A stretch of DNA of 64,000 nt from Nocardiopsis changdeensis (GCF_018316655.1 NZ_CP074136.1:80774-144773); one strand, 5' to 3'. Positions 8,326 to 16,610 are shown, counted from the first letter of the stretch. Numbers and translations are program-made. The notes: a model not told the origin generated them from the letters alone.

Positions 8326-8460
8326 AAACGAACCGTTAAGGGGTTCTGCGGCCGCGTGTGATCTACGTCGTAAGATTTCTGGTTCTTTTCTGTCCGCCCC
8401 AAGGGGCGCGCGCGAAGTGCGGGGCCGATCGCCTGTCGGCTAGCCGGGGCCCGCGCATCA

Positions 8461-8529
8461 GTGAAACTATGGTACTATAGTGATTGTTGATGAGGAGATT
8501 GGCCTCTCGTCATCAACGCGATACGACCG
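8461..8529 (+). promoter_or_regulatory. family I promoter and structured leader, copy 1
   Basis: The block GTGAAACTATGG then TACTATAGTG holds an extended -10 (TGG-TACTAT, 8470-8478) with an inverted repeat CTAT-N6-ATAG. About 7 nt later the RNA would start with a hairpin: GTTGATGA, G, GAGA, loop TTGGCC, TCTC, G, TCATCAAC (8486-8517). The conserved tail GATACGACCG (8520-8529) follows, then 26 nt to the ATG. The loop and tail are identical in copies at 11493, 34564 and 45749, while the stems vary with pairing kept. Confidence 0.75.
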
Positions 8530-8555
8530 CATCCGCAACGATTGGAGTGCGCCCT

Positions 8556-9173
8556 ATGGCGCGTGCACGGATCACCCCCGCGCACCTCACCGCACATCTA
8601 CAGCGCCTGCTCTGCTCGCTGGCCACACCCCGGCAGTGGGAAGACCTCATCACCGCGGCCGACCGCATCGGCCGCTACTCCCCCCGCAACCGGGCGATCA
8701 TCCTCGCCCAGTACCCGAACGCCACCAGCCTGGCCGGCAGCTCCGCGTGGGCCGGGTACGGCCGCCGGATCATCGGCGGACAGCGCGGGCTGGGCGTACT
8801 GGCCGTCACCCGCTCCCCCGGCGGCGCACACACCCGCGCCGACCACGAGCAGGACGTGTTCGCGCCCGACCTGCGTCCGCCCCACGAGCAGGACACCCCG
8901 GCCCACCACCCCGAGCCCGCCCCCTACCGGGGCGAGAGCGGCGCGACCGTGGTCAAGGTCTGGGACGTGACCCAGACCGCCAAGGTCACCGACTGCGCGG
9001 CGTGCGGCCGGGCCGCCGAGGCGCCGTGCGCGCCGGGCTGTGGCGGCATCCCCGGGGCGCCCGCCGAGTCGGTGACCCCGGCCCAGTGGTGGCAGCTGGT
9101 CCAGGAGCTGCCCGAGGGGTTCGACCCCGAGCCGGTGTGGGCCGCGCTCAACGAGGTCGTCTTCCTGGTCTGA
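8556..9173 (+). CDS. ArdC N-terminal-like (antirestriction-type ssDNA-binding) protein
   Basis: 205 residues from the ATG at 8556. Residues 1-85 resemble the ArdC-N domain, especially YSPRNRAIILAQYPNATSL followed by SSAWAGYGRRI and GLGVLAVTR, which matches the family pattern of SxxNxxLIxxQxPxAT and a later W-x3-GR. ArdC proteins bind single-stranded DNA and protect incoming plasmids from restriction. The metalloprotease half found in full ArdC is absent; instead there is a Cys cluster (CAACGRAAEAPCAPGC) at about 145-165 and a short helical tail. The family I leader precedes it. Confidence 0.6.
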   Translation: MARARITPAHLTAHLQRLLCSLATPRQWEDLITAADRIGRYSPRNRAIILAQYPNATSLAGSSAWAGYGRRIIGGQRGLGVLAVTRSPGGAHTRADHEQDVFAPDLRPPHEQDTPAHHPEPAPYRGESGATVVKVWDVTQTAKVTDCAACGRAAEAPCAPGCGGIPGAPAESVTPAQWWQLVQELPEGFDPEPVWAALNEVVFLV

Positions 9174-9277
9174 GAGGCCCCCAGGGGCGCGGGACCTCTC
9201 CCGCGCCCCGGCTTCGCCCTCCTACTGTCCGCCGTGTTCGGACACGGCCCCCTTCTTTGCTTACTTGGAGTGACCAT

Positions 9278-10171
9278 ATGTTCCATGGCGACCTGTACGA
9301 CGGTTCCCAGATGCTGCCCCATCCCGCCGTCGGCCGCCGAGCCGTGGTGCGCACGGACTGGGACAGCGGCCGGGTGGAGTACTCCCTCCTCTCCGTCGGC
9401 ACGTTCACCCTGATGCCCGTACTCGACTGCCCCGAGGGGTGGAGCGACCCGCACGGGCGCACCCTGCCCTGCAACCACGTCCGGCTGTACATGGGCACCG
9501 GCGGCCCCCACACCCGGCAGGAGAACCGCAAGCACACCCCCGCCGTGCACGGGTACGGGCTCACCGGCCCGCTCACGACCGACACCCGACCCGAGATGGG
9601 CGGCATCAGGGGAGAGAACCAGTTGGCGTTCTCGACCTGGCAGAGCCTGCCCTCCGCCACCCGTGAAGAGGCGGCGCGGATCGTCAAGGCGGTGGCCGCC
9701 CACTGGGGAGCACGCCCCGACCTGGACCGCATCAAGGCCGCCTACGCCCGCACCCAGGCCCCCCGCCTGGAGCGCCAGGCCCGCAAGCACGCGGAGAGGG
9801 CCCGCGCCCGGTTCGAGGCGGCCGCCCGCGAGCTGGCCGGTGCGCTCGCCGACGCACACCACCAGCAGCGCCTGGCCGACACCCGCAGCGCCGCGCAGGC
9901 GGCCCCGCTGATCAGCCCGGACGCCCCGGCCACGGCCGAGTACACCGTCCACGGCGAGCGCGAGCGCCTCACCGGCGAGTACGCGGTCAACGCGGTCACT
10001 GACGGCACCGGTCGGGTGGTCCACACCCCGGGGCGCGGGTGGGTCTGGCAGACCCTGGAGACGGTGGTGACCGCCGCCGGCCCCGAGGACGCCGCCCAGG
10101 TGGCGGCGGCGATGTTCCCGAGCTTTGACGAGCGGGAGCACGACGAGAGCGGCGAGGAGGACGAGGAGTAG
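9278..10171 (+). CDS. hypothetical protein with coiled-coil centre
   Basis: 297 residues, ATG at 9278 preceded by TTGGAGTGACC. The N-terminal 100 residues form a domain with HVRLYMGTGGPHTRQENRK and GYGLTGPLTTDT. A central helix rich in Arg, Ala and Glu (LERQARKHAERARARFEAAA, about 160-210) looks like a coiled coil, and the C-terminus is acidic (DEREHDESGEEDEE). No family is recognised. It lies 104 bp after the ArdC-like gene without its own obvious promoter and may be in the same transcript. Confidence 0.7.
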   Translation: MFHGDLYDGSQMLPHPAVGRRAVVRTDWDSGRVEYSLLSVGTFTLMPVLDCPEGWSDPHGRTLPCNHVRLYMGTGGPHTRQENRKHTPAVHGYGLTGPLTTDTRPEMGGIRGENQLAFSTWQSLPSATREEAARIVKAVAAHWGARPDLDRIKAAYARTQAPRLERQARKHAERARARFEAAARELAGALADAHHQQRLADTRSAAQAAPLISPDAPATAEYTVHGERERLTGEYAVNAVTDGTGRVVHTPGRGWVWQTLETVVTAAGPEDAAQVAAAMFPSFDEREHDESGEEDEE

Positions 10172-10172
10172 C

Positions 10173-10204
10173 GGCCCCGCGCCGCCCCGGGGAGGGGCGC
10201 GGCC
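10173..10204 (+). terminator. GC-rich hairpin after the coiled-coil gene
   Basis: Arms GGCCCCGCGCC and GGGCGCGGCC flank a GC loop directly after the stop. Confidence 0.4.
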
Positions 10205-10256
10205 CCGCGCCCCTCCCCCCACCCTCACCCGATCCGAGGAGCACAAGGAGACTCCC

Positions 10257-10997
10257 GTGGACGACGCCAAGGCCCGCCGCAGAATCGACGCCCTGCTGGC
10301 CACCGCCCGCCACCCCAACACCTCCCCTGCCGTCGCACAGGCGTACCTGGCCAAAGCCGCTGAGCTGCGCATCCGCTACAACGTCGACCCCGACGCCGCC
10401 CACCACTGCCCCGGCACCGGGCCGGACACGAAGGACGCCGGTGTGTCCTGGTGGGATTTCCACGTCCCCGACACCGGCGGGCGCGGAGCGGCGTGCGCCG
10501 CCGGCCTGGCCTACGTCATCGACGCCTGCGGAGGCATGTCGGTGCGCGGACGGGCCCGCAGCGCGGGCGGCTACCAGGTGACGGTGGTCGCCGCCGAGGG
10601 TGCCATGGCCCTCATCCGCGAGCTGGTGCCGGTGGTCCTGGAGCAGATGCACCGCCGGGCCGTGGCCGAGTGCCGCCGCTGGCGCGCCGAGCGGTACGGC
10701 GGCGCCACCGACGCCGAGGCGCGCCGGTGGCGCGAGGACTACGTGCGCGCGTTCGGTTTCGGCCTGGCCGAGCAGATCAACACCGGCAACCGCGATCTGG
10801 TCGCCGAGGGCGAGGCCGGGCGGGCGGCCGGGATGGTGCTGGCCGCCGACCGGACGCGGGTGCAGGCCGCCTACCGGCGCCGGTACGGGGGACGGGTGCG
10901 CACCGTGCCCGCCCACGGGGCGCGCCACGCCCAGGCCCTGGAGGCCGGGCGGCGCGATGGCCGCACCAGTGCCCCCCACACCCGGTCCGGCGCCTGA
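10257..10997 (+). CDS. DUF2786-domain protein
   Basis: 246 residues, GTG at 10257 with AAGGAG upstream. Residues 1-45 (ARRRIDALLATARHPNTSPA, then AQAYLAKAAELRIRYNVD) match the DUF2786 motif found on phages and plasmids, in which a KIxALLxKAxxTxxxxEAxxxxxKAxxLMxxY pattern is typical. The rest matches the long variant of that family: WWDFHVPDTGGRGAACA, LAYVIDACGGMSVRGRARS, and a helical C-terminus with AFGFGLAEQINTGNRDLVAE. Molecular function is unknown for the family. It is followed by a strong hairpin. Confidence 0.8.
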   Translation: MDDAKARRRIDALLATARHPNTSPAVAQAYLAKAAELRIRYNVDPDAAHHCPGTGPDTKDAGVSWWDFHVPDTGGRGAACAAGLAYVIDACGGMSVRGRARSAGGYQVTVVAAEGAMALIRELVPVVLEQMHRRAVAECRRWRAERYGGATDAEARRWREDYVRAFGFGLAEQINTGNRDLVAEGEAGRAAGMVLAADRTRVQAAYRRRYGGRVRTVPAHGARHAQALEAGRRDGRTSAPHTRSGA

Positions 10998-11018
10998 GCC
11001 GGACCCGACAGAGAAACC

Positions 11019-11046
11019 GGTGCGGGCCCCGCACGGGGCCCGCACC
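11019..11046 (+). terminator. perfect 12-bp hairpin
   Basis: GGTGCGGGCCCC-GCAC-GGGGCCCGCACC lies 22 nt after the DUF2786 stop and just ahead of the next, apparently damaged, gene. Confidence 0.55.
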
Positions 11047-11201
11047 CCGACCCGGAAGGAACACCCGGTACAGCAGGACACCGCGACGTTGACAGGACAC
11101 ATGCCCACGCCGGTCAACGCCTACAACGCCCCCACATCCCCGACGAGCCCCCGGCCCTGCCCGCGCCCGAGGGCGCCGGCCAGGGCACGGCCGACCTGCC
11201 G

Positions 11202-11471
11202 GTGCCCGGCAGGACCTACCGCGCCACCTACAGCACCGACTGGCAGGACGGCGGGCGCACCACCTACCAGGTGCAGGGGGTGGGGGCGTTCGAGCTGCGC
11301 GCCGACACGGTCTGCTGCGCATGCGGGAACGACGAGCAGGGCCGCCCCCGGCCGTGCCGTCACGTGGAGGTGATCTACGGGCGCGGGCCCCGCTACACGC
11401 CCCAGGGCCAGCGCCAGGACCTGCGGGACGACGACCACCGGGGGCGGTGCGGGAAGCACCCCACAAAGTGA
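11202..11471 (+). CDS. small Cys-containing protein, probably 5'-truncated by frameshift
   Basis: The clear coding part is 89 residues from GTG 11202: RTYRATYSTDWQDGGRTTY, then CCACGNDEQGRPRPCRHVEV, a likely zinc-binding C-C-x-C...C-x-H cluster, and a basic tail. GTG 11202 has no ribosome site. Protein-like sequence continues upstream in this frame to about 11130 (IPDEPPALPAPEGAGQGTAD) and then in another frame from about 11100 (MPTPVNAYNAP). Adding one C to the C5 run near 11130 would join them, and GGAAGGA at 11050 is the best ribosome site. It may therefore be a pseudogene or hold a sequencing error. Function unknown; the Cys pattern resembles SWIM-like zinc motifs only loosely. Confidence 0.5.
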   Translation: MPGRTYRATYSTDWQDGGRTTYQVQGVGAFELRADTVCCACGNDEQGRPRPCRHVEVIYGRGPRYTPQGQRQDLRDDDHRGRCGKHPTK

Positions 11472-11538
11472 AACTATGGTACTATAGCGTGTGTCGATAG
11501 GGGGGATTGGCCTCTTCCCGTCGACGCCGATACGACCG
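11466..11538 (+). promoter_or_regulatory. family I promoter and structured leader, copy 2
   Basis: GTGAAACTATGG plus TACTATAG matches copy 1 exactly over 20 bp. The hairpin runs from GTCGA (11493) through GGGGGGA, loop TTGGCC and TCTTCCC to TCGAC (11525), kept by G-U pairs in RNA. GATACGACCG at 11529-11538 is followed by 21 nt to the ATG. Confidence 0.75.
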
Positions 11539-11559
11539 TCTACCAGGGAGTACTCCCAC

Positions 11560-12285
11560 ATGATGCTGACGACGATCACCAAAAACTGGCTTTCCGCCCT
11601 CGGGATCTCCGAGGACCAGGTGCACAAGACCGCGCATGCCCTCCACGCCCTGGAGCCCACCGATCTCACCGTCCTGGTCGAGGCCGCCCGCTCCCCCTTC
11701 CTGGGCGAGCTGGCCGAGGTCGACCCCGCCGGGCGGATCGGAGCCCCGCGCCCCATCAGTGCGGCCCTGGCCGCGTCGGGATGCGTGTTCGCCCGCACGC
11801 TGCACGAGGGCACCCGCCCGCGCGACCACCATTGGCTCTCCCACCTGGGGTGGCTAGTGGCCTTGTACGTCCAGCCCGGCGGCGGCGACTGGGCCATGAG
11901 GCCCGAGGCCGTGGACCTGGACAAGGCCCTCGCCGAGCGGCACAGCGCCCACACGGGCGAGTTCAGCCTCCAGCCCCTGGCCACGCTCGGGCTGCTGCTG
12001 CACCGCACCCGCGTGCAGCTGGGCCTGTTCCACCCCGGCAACGACGTCGAGTACTGGCTGCTGACCCGCATCACGCGGTCAGTGCTCTGCGAGGTCATCA
12101 ACGCCAAAGTGCCGGGCTCACCCCTGACCGAAGGCGGCTACGACGACGCGGCCGCCGCGATGATCACCCAGGCCGTCATCCACGCCGAGAGCGACGACGA
12201 CGCATTCGACCTCGCTGACCGGGCGCGCATGCCCGACGCCTACAACGCCCGGCAGCGGTACATCCGCTCGCACGTCCGGTCCTAG
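11560..12285 (+). CDS. hypothetical helical protein
   Basis: 241 residues from ATG 11560 (a second ATG is at 11563), with AGGGAG upstream. An open frame reaches back to 11491 but runs through the leader hairpin, so that start is rejected. The sequence is mostly helical: AGRIGAPRPISAALAASGC, WLVALYVQPGGGDWAMRPEA, TLGLLLHRTRVQLGLFHPGN, and a C-terminal DEFDLADRAR-like segment. No family recognised. Controlled by family I leader copy 2, so it belongs to the same regulon as the genes at 8556, 34635 and 45815. Confidence 0.7.
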   Translation: MMLTTITKNWLSALGISEDQVHKTAHALHALEPTDLTVLVEAARSPFLGELAEVDPAGRIGAPRPISAALAASGCVFARTLHEGTRPRDHHWLSHLGWLVALYVQPGGGDWAMRPEAVDLDKALAERHSAHTGEFSLQPLATLGLLLHRTRVQLGLFHPGNDVEYWLLTRITRSVLCEVINAKVPGSPLTEGGYDDAAAAMITQAVIHAESDDDAFDLADRARMPDAYNARQRYIRSHVRS

Positions 12286-12289
12286 ACCC

Positions 12290-12320
12290 CCGGGGCCGCC
12301 CCACCACGGGGCGGCCCCGG
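12290..12320 (+). terminator. GC-rich 13-bp hairpin
   Basis: CCGGGGCCGCCCC and GGGGCGGCCCCGG pair perfectly 5 nt after the preceding stop. Confidence 0.55.
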
Positions 12321-12421
12321 CCCGCCGCGTGCACGGGCCGGCCGACACCCGGGGCTCCCGCCAGGACGCATGCGGGCCCGCGGCCACCCCGCCCGGCCCA
12401 GAAGGCCGCCGAAACACGAAA

Positions 12422-12497
12422 AACCGGCCCGGACCCCCTTGCGGGGCCCGCCCCGGAGGGCGAGTTGGCCTTGTCCGGGCCGGTTCCGATACGACCG
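12422..12497 (+). promoter_or_regulatory. family I structured leader, copy 5 (variant)
   Basis: A 13-bp perfect stem AACCGGCCCGGAC (12422-12434) / GTCCGGGCCGGTT (12473-12485) encloses an inner GC hairpin and the conserved TTGGCC (12465-12470). GATACGACCG follows at 12488-12497. The upstream promoter block of copies 1-4 is missing, and the leader-to-ATG distance is 84 nt rather than 20-27, so this is a diverged member. Confidence 0.6.
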
Positions 12498-12581
12498 CCT
12501 CCGATCGGCGGGGCGCACAATGGGGCCACACCACCGGAAACGACTGGACACATAGTAACCGCGGCAAGGAGAACGCACACC

Positions 12582-13550
12582 ATGAGCGACCACCAGGAGC
12601 CGACGCCGGACCAGGCCGACGCCGGACTGCTCACCCTGGAGGAGTGGGCGAACCGCTGCGGCTACAGCTACAGCCGCGCCTCCACCCTCGCGCGCGAGGA
12701 GGAGGACTTCCCCGACCCCGTCCGGTACCGGATGGTGCCCAAGCGGCGCGCGGACACGCCCCTGCCGCCGGGCACCGACCCCGACCAGGCGGTGACCCTG
12801 GATAGGTTCGCCGACCTGATCGGATCCTCCGCCAAGACCGTGCGCCGTGTGGTCACCACCCACTCCCGGCCGCTCCCGCCCCTGGCCGACCCCGCGGAGC
12901 GGACCGCGTGGCCCACCCAGGGGCACCGTGCGCTGGGCGCCCTCCTGGAGTGGTGGAACGCCCGCCCGGCCACCACCACGAAGGTCGCCCTGTACGACCC
13001 CGAGAAGCTGGCCCCGTTCGAGCCCCGCCGGCCCCGGCCTGTGCCTCCGCTGGAGAAGCTGGGCGTGGCCCCGGACGAGGAGGTGACGGCGAGCCGGTTC
13101 GCGTCCCTGATCGGCGTCGACTACAAAACGGTCGGCCAGTACCGGCAGCTCTCCCCCGAGAAGATGCCGCGCACGGCCGACGGCCGGCGCGTGCAGGACC
13201 TGGAGTACGGCGAGATCGCCCAGTTCCGGCTCGAGGACCTGTACCGGTGGTGGCAGAGCCGCCCCGGCAGCCGGCTGGGCGACCGCACGGGCCAGGGCGC
13301 GGGCAAGCGCCGGCGCCGCGGTGACCGCCCGGCGCCGGAGGGGATGACCCTGACCAGGTTCGCCAGACTCATCGAGGTGGATCCCGCGAAGATGCACCGG
13401 TACCGGCGCCGGCATGCCGGCTCGATGCCGGCCACGGTCGACGGACGCCGGGCGCAGGACCTCGCCAAGGGCGAACGCGCCTACTTCCCCGCCGAGGGAC
13501 TGCACCAGTGGTGGCAGAACCTTCCCGAGGACGACGAGGGCGCCCACTAG
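12582..13550 (+). CDS. protein with four tandem AlpA/MerR-like HTH units
   Basis: 322 residues; ATG 12582 with AAGGAG upstream. Four units of similar design can be aligned: LEEWANRCGYSYSRASTLAR (about 14), LDRFADLIGSSAKTVRRVV (about 67), ASRFASLIGVDYKTVGQYR (about 165) and LTRFARLIEVDPAKMHRYRR (about 255). Units 3 and 4 are each followed by the same DGRRxQDL.....Y...LxxWWQxxP module; unit 2 ends in a related LLEWWNARP. Each resembles an excisionase-type winged HTH. A protein with several DNA-binding modules could bridge repeated sites, but its target is unknown. It converges on the tyrosine recombinase gene, so a role in recombination control is possible. Confidence 0.7.
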   Translation: MSDHQEPTPDQADAGLLTLEEWANRCGYSYSRASTLAREEEDFPDPVRYRMVPKRRADTPLPPGTDPDQAVTLDRFADLIGSSAKTVRRVVTTHSRPLPPLADPAERTAWPTQGHRALGALLEWWNARPATTTKVALYDPEKLAPFEPRRPRPVPPLEKLGVAPDEEVTASRFASLIGVDYKTVGQYRQLSPEKMPRTADGRRVQDLEYGEIAQFRLEDLYRWWQSRPGSRLGDRTGQGAGKRRRRGDRPAPEGMTLTRFARLIEVDPAKMHRYRRRHAGSMPATVDGRRAQDLAKGERAYFPAEGLHQWWQNLPEDDEGAH

Positions 13551-13588
13551 TGTCGGCCGGCCCTTACCTGTGGCGGATCCCGCAGGGG

Positions 13589-14572
13589 TCAGGCGCTGAG
13601 CAGGAAGGTCGCCACCGCGTAGGCGGGGGCGTTGGCCAGCCGGTGCTCACCCTGTTCGTACCGCTGCGTGGTGCGCGGGTCGGCGTGGTCCATCGCCTCT
13701 TGCAGGTCCCACAGCGACACCCCGGCCGCCCGCGCCAGAGTCGCGTAGGTGGCGCGCAGCACATGCGGACGCACCTGCGCGGGGGCGCGCAGGCCCGCGG
13801 CGCGCGCGCACCGGGCCAGGATCCGCGTCACCTGGTCATCGGACAGGCGGCCGCCGTCGTTGGCCAGGAGCAGCGGCTCCCATGCCGCCACCGGCGCCAC
13901 TGCCCGCCGGGCCGCGTGGTGGGCGTCCAGGTAGCCGAGAACGGCCGGTACCAGCGGTGCCGTGCGGCGCTTGTCGCCTTTGCCGGTGTAGGTGATGGTC
14001 CGGTGCGCCCCGTGCACCCCCAGGTCGCCGACGTCCATGGAGGTCAGCGTGGCCACACGGAACCCGCCCATCCCCAGCAGCGCGACCACCGCGGCGTCGC
14101 GCGGCCCCCACGCCGGGGCGGCGTCCTCGGCGGCCGCCAGCAGGTCCAGGTACTCGCTCTTGTCCAGGGCCCGGGTGGGCGCACTGGCCTTGGGGGGGCG
14201 CTTGACCGACGCGGCCGGGTTGTGCAGGCCCAGGTCCTCGCGGCCGTTCTCCGCCGCGTAGCCCACCGCGAAGGAGTAGAACGAGGACACCGAGGCCAGG
14301 CGCCGGGCCCGGGTCGAGGAGGCGTCCCCGGCGGCCTGCCGGGCGCGCGTCCAGGCGTCCACGTGCACGCGCCGCGCCGCCAGCACGTCCACGCCCAGGC
14401 CGTCGAGGAACCCCGCCCACATCTCCAGGTCCCGGGCGTACGCCTGCCGTGTATGGGGGGAGGGCTGTGCGAGCAGCCACGCCACCCGGATCCGGTCGGC
14501 CAGGCCGGGCTCCGGCGCCGCTTCGGGGCGGGCGGTGGGGATGGTGTGCGCGGGCAGGGGCTCCAGGGTCAT
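13589..14572 (-). CDS. tyrosine recombinase / integrase
   Basis: 327 residues from ATG 14572. The N-terminal SAM-like core-binding domain (SPHTRQAYARDLEMWAGFLD) is followed by the catalytic domain with the expected residues: Arg in GMGGFRVATLTSMDVGDLG, Lys in TYTGKGDKRRTAPL, H-x-x-R in PHVLRATYATLARAAGV, His in MDHADPRTTQRY, and the nucleophilic Tyr of that same block. The architecture is XerC/D-like rather than phage-lambda-like (no arm-binding domain). It could integrate the element or resolve multimers. No att core can be recognised. It is convergent with the multi-HTH gene, with only 38 bp between. Confidence 0.9.
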   Translation of the reverse strand: MTLEPLPAHTIPTARPEAAPEPGLADRIRVAWLLAQPSPHTRQAYARDLEMWAGFLDGLGVDVLAARRVHVDAWTRARQAAGDASSTRARRLASVSSFYSFAVGYAAENGREDLGLHNPAASVKRPPKASAPTRALDKSEYLDLLAAAEDAAPAWGPRDAAVVALLGMGGFRVATLTSMDVGDLGVHGAHRTITYTGKGDKRRTAPLVPAVLGYLDAHHAARRAVAPVAAWEPLLLANDGGRLSDDQVTRILARCARAAGLRAPAQVRPHVLRATYATLARAAGVSLWDLQEAMDHADPRTTQRYEQGEHRLANAPAYAVATFLLSA

Positions 14573-14764
14573 GTCCCTGAGCCTACGGCCCGCGTGCCGT
14601 GTCGCGCCGTTCGCGCGGGTCATCGGCTTGCCCGCAGGGGCGGTTGAAGATTTCCGACCGGAATTGAGGCAGGAGGCGGGCGGGTCGCCCGTCGGGCTCC
14701 GTCGGGTGGCGCTGCGCCGCCCCTTGGCCCAGGGGTGTGTCCTTCCTGGTCGCGGGGGGTGCTC

Positions 14765-14866
14765 GGAATTCCTTGCGGTTTTTCCGCGAAAAGCCCCCCG
14801 AGAAGAGTACGACGGTGTACTCTTGGAGTGTTGATTACAACGATGTACACATTGAGAGGGGGGCCG
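14765..14866 (+). promoter_or_regulatory. repeated promoter block, copy a (GAGTAC operator)
   Basis: This block is repeated at 21603-21706. It runs from GGAATTCC through a GTTTTTCCGCGAAAAGC stretch to GAGTAC-GACGGT-GTACTC (14805-14822, perfect inverted repeat) and TTGGAG-N17-TACACA (-35/-10 candidate), ending in GAGAGGG just before the TTG start. Two near-identical copies upstream of unrelated genes argue for a shared repressor. Confidence 0.6.
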
Positions 14867-15331
14867 TTGTCCACCCAGACCGAGCCCAGTGCGCAGGTCA
14901 GAGACGCGCTCGGTGACCGTGTCCGCAGAGTCCAGGCCAGCGGGCAGACGCTCACACTGACCGTGGACGGCCGCGCCGACAGCGCTCTCGTGACGCTGGA
15001 GATGCTCACCGCCACCGGGCTGGCCCCGGTCGGGGCGTGGGGCATCCGCCAGGCCCGCGAGGAGTGGGCGCAGCTGCGCACCGCGGCCGCCGAACAGGGC
15101 CCGCAGATCATCACCGACCGGGGCACGCCCGTGGTCGCGCTCGTCTCGGCCGAGCACGCGCGCCTCATCGCCCAGGGCCTGCCCGTCCTGGAAGCGGCAG
15201 AGCTGCGCTTCGACGGGCACCAGATCACCGACCAGGACGGGCGCATCATCGCGCCCGGCACCTACAGCTACGTCGGGGGCGTACTCCACGTGCCCGCACC
15301 CGATGCCGACGGGGACGGCCATGACCGGTGA
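14867..15331 (+). CDS. protein with Phd/YefM antitoxin-like domain
   Basis: 154 residues from a TTG at 14867, chosen because GAGAGGG lies at the right distance and the paralogous block at 21700 places GAGGAGG before a GTG in the same position; an ATG at 14843 would lie inside the promoter. Residues 55-105 (AREEWAQLRTAAAEQGPQII, then TDRGTPVVALVSAEHARLI) are a typical Phd/YefM fold, which as an antitoxin binds DNA and a toxin. The N-terminal 50 residues are extra and the C-terminal 45 hold an unusual FDGHQITDQDGRIIAPGTY hairpin. No toxin gene follows, so it may be an orphan regulator. Confidence 0.65.
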   Translation: MSTQTEPSAQVRDALGDRVRRVQASGQTLTLTVDGRADSALVTLEMLTATGLAPVGAWGIRQAREEWAQLRTAAAEQGPQIITDRGTPVVALVSAEHARLIAQGLPVLEAAELRFDGHQITDQDGRIIAPGTYSYVGGVLHVPAPDADGDGHDR

Positions 15332-15464
15332 CCTTCCCCGATACGCCGCGGGGCGGTACGGCCCGGAGCGGCGACCGGGGCGCTGCGAGCAGGCGGGCGC
15401 CCGCCTGCCCGGAGGCCACCACGGCACCGTCGCCACTCACGCCGAGCACCACAGGGAGCGCACC

Positions 15465-16565
15465 ATGACCAGGACCGTCACCGTCATCGCCCACCGGACC
15501 CTGGAGGAGGTCACCCGCGAGTGGGAGCCCGTCCTGCACGGCCCTTCCCCCATCGAGGCGTACCAGACCTTCACCACCCGGGACTCCCGGAAACGGCGCC
15601 TGGTCCTGGAGCGCGTGGACGCCGGGCCCGGCCACGCCGGGCACCGGTGGGAGCTGGTCCACGCCGCCCCCGAGGACGCCGACCTGGACGAGAAGCTCGC
15701 GGCGCGGCGCACCCGTAACGACCTCCAGGGCTCCGCCACCCTCGAGGCCGCGCTGGTCGAGGCGACCCGGTACCTGCACGAGCACCCGGCCGGGCCGGAC
15801 ACCGCCCCGGCGCCCACCTACCCCGACACCGAGACCTACACCTGCACCCAGTGGGTTCCGGTGCTGCGCGAGGAGGTCACCGTGGCGTGGACCCGCACCC
15901 AGGGCACGTGGGAGGCCGAGGTTGACGGCCGCGCCTGGACGGCGCACGTGGACCGCACCGACTCCCGCAGCGGGCGCCGGGTGTGGGCCTACGGCACCGG
16001 CCCCGACGGCCGCGCCGAGTACGAGGCCGGCCCGCACGAGGAGGCCCACCAGGTGCTCACGCACCTGGCGTGGGAGATCGCGATCCGGGACCGGGTGGAG
16101 GCCCACCACCGGGCCGCCCCCAACACCCGACCCGCTCCCGCGCTCCGCCCGCGCGGGGTGCCGCTCCGCGCCGCGTCCCACCGCAGAGGAGTCGATGCGC
16201 CAGGGAATGCCGATACGGCTGAGCACCGCAGGCTGCAAGCCGCGCTGAACGACCGGGCCGAGTACCTGAACTCTACTGTCGGGTACGGCCACTGGGCGGC
16301 GTTCAAGTCGGTGACCGGGTGGGGCGGGTCCGTCGAAGAGTATGTGGCCGACGCCCTCCGAGGCCAAGTCGATGTCGATGTCGAGGTGGTCGCGGCCGAC
16401 TTCCGGGCTGCGCTCAACAAGACCCTCCCCGAAGGCGTGTCCCTCCAAAACAACGAGTTCTACGGCCCCAGCTCCGAACGCCCACCGTGGAACGCCGACG
16501 TCTTGAGGGCCGCGATCGACGCGGTGGACTTCTGGGGGATCGTCGCCGAACACGACAACTCCTGA
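15465..16565 (+). CDS. hypothetical protein
   Basis: 366 residues, ATG 15465 with GGGAG upstream. Two halves are visible: an N-terminal region (MTRTVTVIAHRTLEEVTREW, then YQTFTTRDSRKRRLVLERVD) with a central beta-rich stretch (VAWTRTQGTWEAEVDGRAWT), and a C-terminal helical part after about residue 245 (YLNSTVGYGHWAAFKSVTGW, VVAADFRAALNKTL) that is less GC-biased. The break near residue 230 (RPAPALRPRGVPLRAASHR) is low in complexity and could be a linker or fusion point. No known family. It may be expressed with the antitoxin-like gene upstream. Confidence 0.65.
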   Translation: MTRTVTVIAHRTLEEVTREWEPVLHGPSPIEAYQTFTTRDSRKRRLVLERVDAGPGHAGHRWELVHAAPEDADLDEKLAARRTRNDLQGSATLEAALVEATRYLHEHPAGPDTAPAPTYPDTETYTCTQWVPVLREEVTVAWTRTQGTWEAEVDGRAWTAHVDRTDSRSGRRVWAYGTGPDGRAEYEAGPHEEAHQVLTHLAWEIAIRDRVEAHHRAAPNTRPAPALRPRGVPLRAASHRRGVDAPGNADTAEHRRLQAALNDRAEYLNSTVGYGHWAAFKSVTGWGGSVEEYVADALRGQVDVDVEVVAADFRAALNKTLPEGVSLQNNEFYGPSSERPPWNADVLRAAIDAVDFWGIVAEHDNS

Positions 16566-16578
16566 CCCACCCCTGCTC

Positions 16579-16610
16579 CCCGCCCCCGCGGGGATACCGC
16601 CCTGGGCGGA
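16579..16610 (+). promoter_or_regulatory. family II leader (I-E repeat-like hairpin plus second hairpin), copy a
   Basis: CCCCGC-CCCC-GCGGGGATA is followed at once by CCGCCCTGGGCGG, two adjoining hairpins 29 nt before the ATG at 16639. The same order occurs at 17215, 18325, 24441 and 26037. Confidence 0.6.

Noticed and set aside
8486..8529. Family I hairpins as simple terminators
   Set aside because: They follow a promoter directly, lack a T-run, are followed by a conserved single-stranded tail and lie a fixed 20-27 nt before the start codon in four of five copies.
11491..11559. Upstream extension of the 241-residue protein to a GTG in the leader
   Set aside because: It would translate the family I hairpin; ATG 11560 has a Shine-Dalgarno site at the right distance.
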